In this document: in pieces, positions 60,809 to 64,000 of the stretch
Numbering within the stretch: the stretch's first letter is position 1
Layout of the letters: each line of letters begins with the position of its first letter
From: Hippophae tibetana
Lineage: Eukaryota; Streptophyta; Magnoliopsida; Rosales; Elaeagnaceae
Assembly (NCBI GenBank): GCA_037013495.1
Contig: CM072810.1
Coordinates: forward strand, 103,754,898-103,818,897
Direction of reading: 5' to 3'
Length of the DNA: 64,000 bases
Notes under the pieces: model-generated
What the model was told of the DNA's origin: nothing
The model's database searches: none
The model's input: the letters and a program-made list of their open reading frames with translations, nothing else
Translations under genes and position numbers: made by a program

Positions 60809-62253
60809 ATGGATATTCAACTTGTAGATCCAAATGATCCATTGGGGTATTTGAAAAGAAGGGATTGGGCGAATATACCTGATGCTCCACTTAACCCAGA
60901 TGATAGAATACCCGTTATATTTGATGCTACTGGTAATCCAATAGGGGAAAATGGTCAACAATTGAAATCCTCTATTGGTCGACTGGCAAAGTCCAGTATA
61001 CCAATCAATATAAATCATTGGTCTGAGGTTGACGATGCAGAAAAGTTCAAAATATGGATAACCATTTATGTAAGTCTCTTATATTTTATAATCAATATAT
61101 ATATTATATTAGGTGTATTATATCTAATCTTTTATACTGTGTTTTTACAGAATCGTTACAAAGTCGATGACAGTTGGTAGGGCAAGTGTTATAAGATTAC
61201 AAATAAGGTGTGGAAGGAATACAAGACTTCTAGATTGGCAAAAAAATATGTGTTTCCATATTTGGAAACACTTGATGAGAATGTGATCTACAAAATCCCT
61301 GAAAGACACCCCTGGATTACACCTCAAGTTTGGAAAGACTTTGTGGATTATAGACGTTCAGATGAATTTCAAATTATTAGAGAAGATCATCAGAATGTCC
61401 AAATGCATAACATTCTTCCTAACCGTACTGGGAGGTCTTCAAATCCTGAAGTTAGATATAGAATGGTATTATTAATTTGTCTTAATATTATAAATATTTT
61501 TATATTAATTTTTCTCAATTTAATTTCATGTCATTGTTAATAAAATTTTCCTAATTTATGTAGGAAGCTGAATTGGGTAGACCTGTTACCCGAATTGAAT
61601 TGTACATAGAAACAAAGACTCCCAAAACGAAGAATGCAAGACCGATGAGTCAACGAGGAGAAGAACAATTAAATAAGTTGGTTAGTAATTTCAGTTGATA
61701 AAAAGTCTGACTGATATTTAATAATTGATGTAATAATGAATGATATGTTTGTGTGCTTTATTATTTGTAGAGAGATGTTCAAGAAAAAATATCCAGGGGT
61801 GAAATAATCGAAGAGCCTGAGAGAGATGCTTTATATCATGCATTCAAACGCGAGCATCCTGGTCGTGTTAGGAGAGGTAGTCAATATGATGGTTCTATGG
61901 ATTATTTTAAAATTCCAAAACATAAGCCTCAGACGGCAAGTAAGGAGAAATACACTAAAATTGAAGAAGAATTCAACTCCTTTAAGGCCTCAGTGATGAG
62001 TGATATTGCCACTCTAAAAGAACATCAATCACAACAACTGTCAACCATGGTATCATGTTACAACCAAGGTATGCCATATTGGCCAAGCATGCAACCATCC
62101 ATGCCAGAAGTCACCCTGAAAATCAGAAAACTGCTTCCTGAAAATCAGAAGCTGCTTGGAATCAATCATATTCCTAGATTGATTTCCTACAAATTGTTGA
62201 AGTTAAAATGTTTGGTATGTATGTTGCATAGAGCCAATACTTGTATTGAGTGA
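60809..62253 (+). pseudogene. CACTA second gene (Transposase_24, TNP1/TnpA-type), one stop seen
   Basis: Second CACTA protein, of the plant Transposase_24 (Ptta/En/Spm) type, thought to bind the subterminal repeats. Exons as read: 60809-61069, 61151-61464, 61564-61680 and 61771-62253, with GT-AG introns. Family features are VWKEYKTSRLAKKYVFPYL, HPWITPQVWKDFVDYRRSDE and GRPVTRIELYIETKT, followed by a Gln/Ser-rich tail that includes a short helical stretch (KIEEEFNSFKASVMSDIATL). A TAG at 61178-61180 interrupts exon 2; otherwise the frame is kept, so this gene is better preserved than its neighbour. Exon boundaries are inferred from splice consensus and reading phase. Confidence 0.8.
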
Positions 62254-64000
62254 TAAATGTATAAAAAAATTATTTGGCTTTCTCTCAATATTTTAAGTTT
62301 CTGGAAGAGATGGTAACCAACAACTTCTAACGATATGAATAATAATGAGAAAAAATTATGAGTATTTTTGTTTAGTTTGATAGTTAATTTGGAAAAAAGT
62401 AGAAAACATTTCATTATTAGTAGGAATACTCATTTCTTCCACATCTATCAAGAATACATTAGAATGTTCTACTTTCTTCATATATTTGTATTATCATTTT
62501 TTATTTTTTCTCATCTAGAAGTAAAATAGATCGATTTTCTAATTTTACTAATTTATAATTTTGTAAATTGTATTTATGAGTTTGTGCTTATTTTGATTCC
62601 ACTAATCAAATATAGTAGCAATAATACCGCTTTCATTGAATTAAATTCTTATTAACATTACCATTCTCATTATGTTTCATTATGTGAACCAAATATGACC
62701 TAAAGGGAAACTTAAAATCCCAAACCCTATAGACCCTTAGCTTTCTCATTCATTTTCCTCTACTTTATTATTTTTATTTTTAATAAATTTAAGTTAGATG
62801 AGTTAAATAACTAATAGGTATACCAAATCTTGTAAAAAAATAGCTACCAAGCCAGTTGTGGCTTAAGCCTTGATGGTTTTGAGGTGAGAAAAGTATTGTG
62901 GCTTACATCCATGCCAAAAAGGAGTAAGCCTCTTTTTTACAAAGTCAAGATTCAAGTGTTTTTGAAACATTGGTTGCATTTTTGTGTGTGTAAAATATGC
63001 AATGATATGCCTCAAGGACAAGAATGTAAATTTGGTCTGTCTAGGGCCGGATGATCCAGTCTGATTTGACATAGTTGGAGCTCTCATTAGGCTCAAAGAA
63101 GTCCAACCTGTCCGTAATCTAATAGTGTTAGGGCTGGGCGTAGGATGAAACATTTCAACTATGAGCTTGACCTGAACAAGGCATGTGGTCTGGCTTAAAC
63201 TTCAAATTTTAAAAATATATGTACATCTTGTATGTTACATCGACTCAGCAATTTTGGCTGCCATACACGTGTCAAAAAAATGCAACGTCTATGTGGTTGT
63301 GGAATATGTGTCAGGGTGACAGCTACGCTCCTGGCTGATACGAGATTTGTGCCGCATAACTTTAAAATGGGTTATGGGAAGTTAGTTAGACATGATATAA
63401 TTTTAGTAATTTGGCTTGTTTTTACTTTTTATATTAATATGAAGATTAAAAATCATCAATGTACTAAATAAGGGGTTATGCAAAAATATAAATTGATTTT
63501 TAAGAATAAGATGTAAAAATATAAATTTTAAGCCATGTTCAAGTACCTATGTGGATATCCCTAAATATTGGACACTTTATTGCCTAGACACACACCCTCG
63601 CGGTCCTGACACTTTCGAGGAAGTCCATGTAACATACACATTTGACAAATTTATTACATTATTTACAATTTCATCATTTGAAATAAAATTTCAATCGATG
63701 TAAGTAATTTTATCAGATGGAATATAATTTACTCCACCAAACCCTAATATGAATGTAATCTTGGTCAAATAAAAGGAAAAAAAGAAAAATATAACCCCAG
63801 TTTTGTTCTCACTAAATCCAAAGCCTGGTCCTAAAGTATTCTAAGGCCCCGGCTTTGGGCCTTCATTTTATTTTGGAAGATCTGTTCCAACCTGAGCCGA
63901 AAATAATAATATACATTGGCCTATGAGTTCTGGACCAAACCCAAATTTTCATCCTTAGGGACCATTGTTATTATTTATAATCTAATTTATACCAGTTGCT
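62254..64000. other. Spacer with MITE-like remnants
   Basis: No gene supported. About 62409-62675 resembles the MITE at 30165-30489, with shared ATTGAATT(G/A)AATTCTTATTA and ATTACCATTC near its right side. GGGCTGGGCGTAGG at about 63131-63144 recalls hAT-type termini. About 63540-63950 is less AT-rich and looks repeat-derived, but its family is unknown. Confidence 0.5.

Larger units (their letters stand above)
56337..62253 (+). mobile_element. CACTA (En/Spm) DNA transposon, right end not visible
   Basis: The left terminus reads CACTACTACAAAAAGG, typical of CACTA elements, and is followed by subterminal repeats. Two genes follow on the plus strand: a TNP2-type transposase (57194-60708) and a Transposase_24-type gene (60809-62253), the usual autonomous layout. 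The matching right terminus (CTTTTTGTAGTAGTG) and right subterminal repeats are not seen up to position 64000, so the 3' end is deleted or beyond recognition, and the 3-bp target duplication cannot be checked. Several disabling changes in the first gene indicate the copy is not autonomous now. Confidence 0.9.

Noticed and set aside
63232-63471. 79-residue plus-strand frame near the right edge
   Set aside because: No recognisable domain and located in repeat-like spacer sequence.

Overview
The window is nuclear DNA from a eudicot plant. Three host genes with plant-type exon structure lie on the plus strand in AT-rich sequence packed with plant transposable elements: Ty1/copia elements, a miniature LTR element, solo LTRs, an integrated pararetrovirus, MITEs and a CACTA transposon. 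The species cannot be named from the sequence alone.

Layout. 1-2260: decayed 3' part of a Ty1/copia element. 2944-7193: a four-exon BPM gene (MATH-BTB adaptor of CUL3 ubiquitin ligases), with a 481-bp TRIM-like element in intron 1. 7194-9930: AT-rich spacer with a 117-bp tandem duplication. About 10.0-17.7 kb: a decayed integrated Caulimoviridae genome on the minus strand, with movement-protein, zinc-knuckle, protease, RT/RNase H and transactivator-type regions, a TATA box, an as-1-like TGACG pair and a tRNA-Met primer site. 18491-25432: a Ty1/copia element on the minus strand with both LTRs, split by a 1790-bp LTR-like insertion that has a perfect 5-bp target duplication. 25433-29267: AT-rich spacer. 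29268-41744: a twelve-exon MED33 gene (Mediator tail, REF4/RFR1 family, 1328 residues) whose introns hold MITEs, a duplicated segment, a purine tract and a 2.5-kb LTR element. 43994-46627: an intronless ISA2 gene (isoamylase-type subunit lacking catalytic residues). 47394-52971: a Ty1/copia element with both LTRs and a perfect 5-bp target duplication. 54391-about 56040: a second, eroded copy of the 1.8-kb LTR-like repeat. 56337-about 62250: a CACTA (En/Spm) transposon with a clear left end, a decayed TNP2-type gene and a better preserved Transposase_24-type gene, but no visible right end. 62254-64000: spacer with MITE-like remnants.

The three host genes serve unrelated processes: protein turnover, transcriptional control including phenylpropanoid homeostasis, and starch synthesis. 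All three look intact when splice sites are applied. No operon logic, RNA gene or CRISPR array was seen. The most unusual points are the regulatory architecture of the pararetrovirus fossil, the 1.8-kb LTR-like family with its GC-rich core and hairpin motifs, the TRIM in the BPM gene, the duplicated leader/splice-acceptor region upstream of ISA2, and an in-frame 54-bp duplication in a coding-like fragment abutting the CACTA left end.
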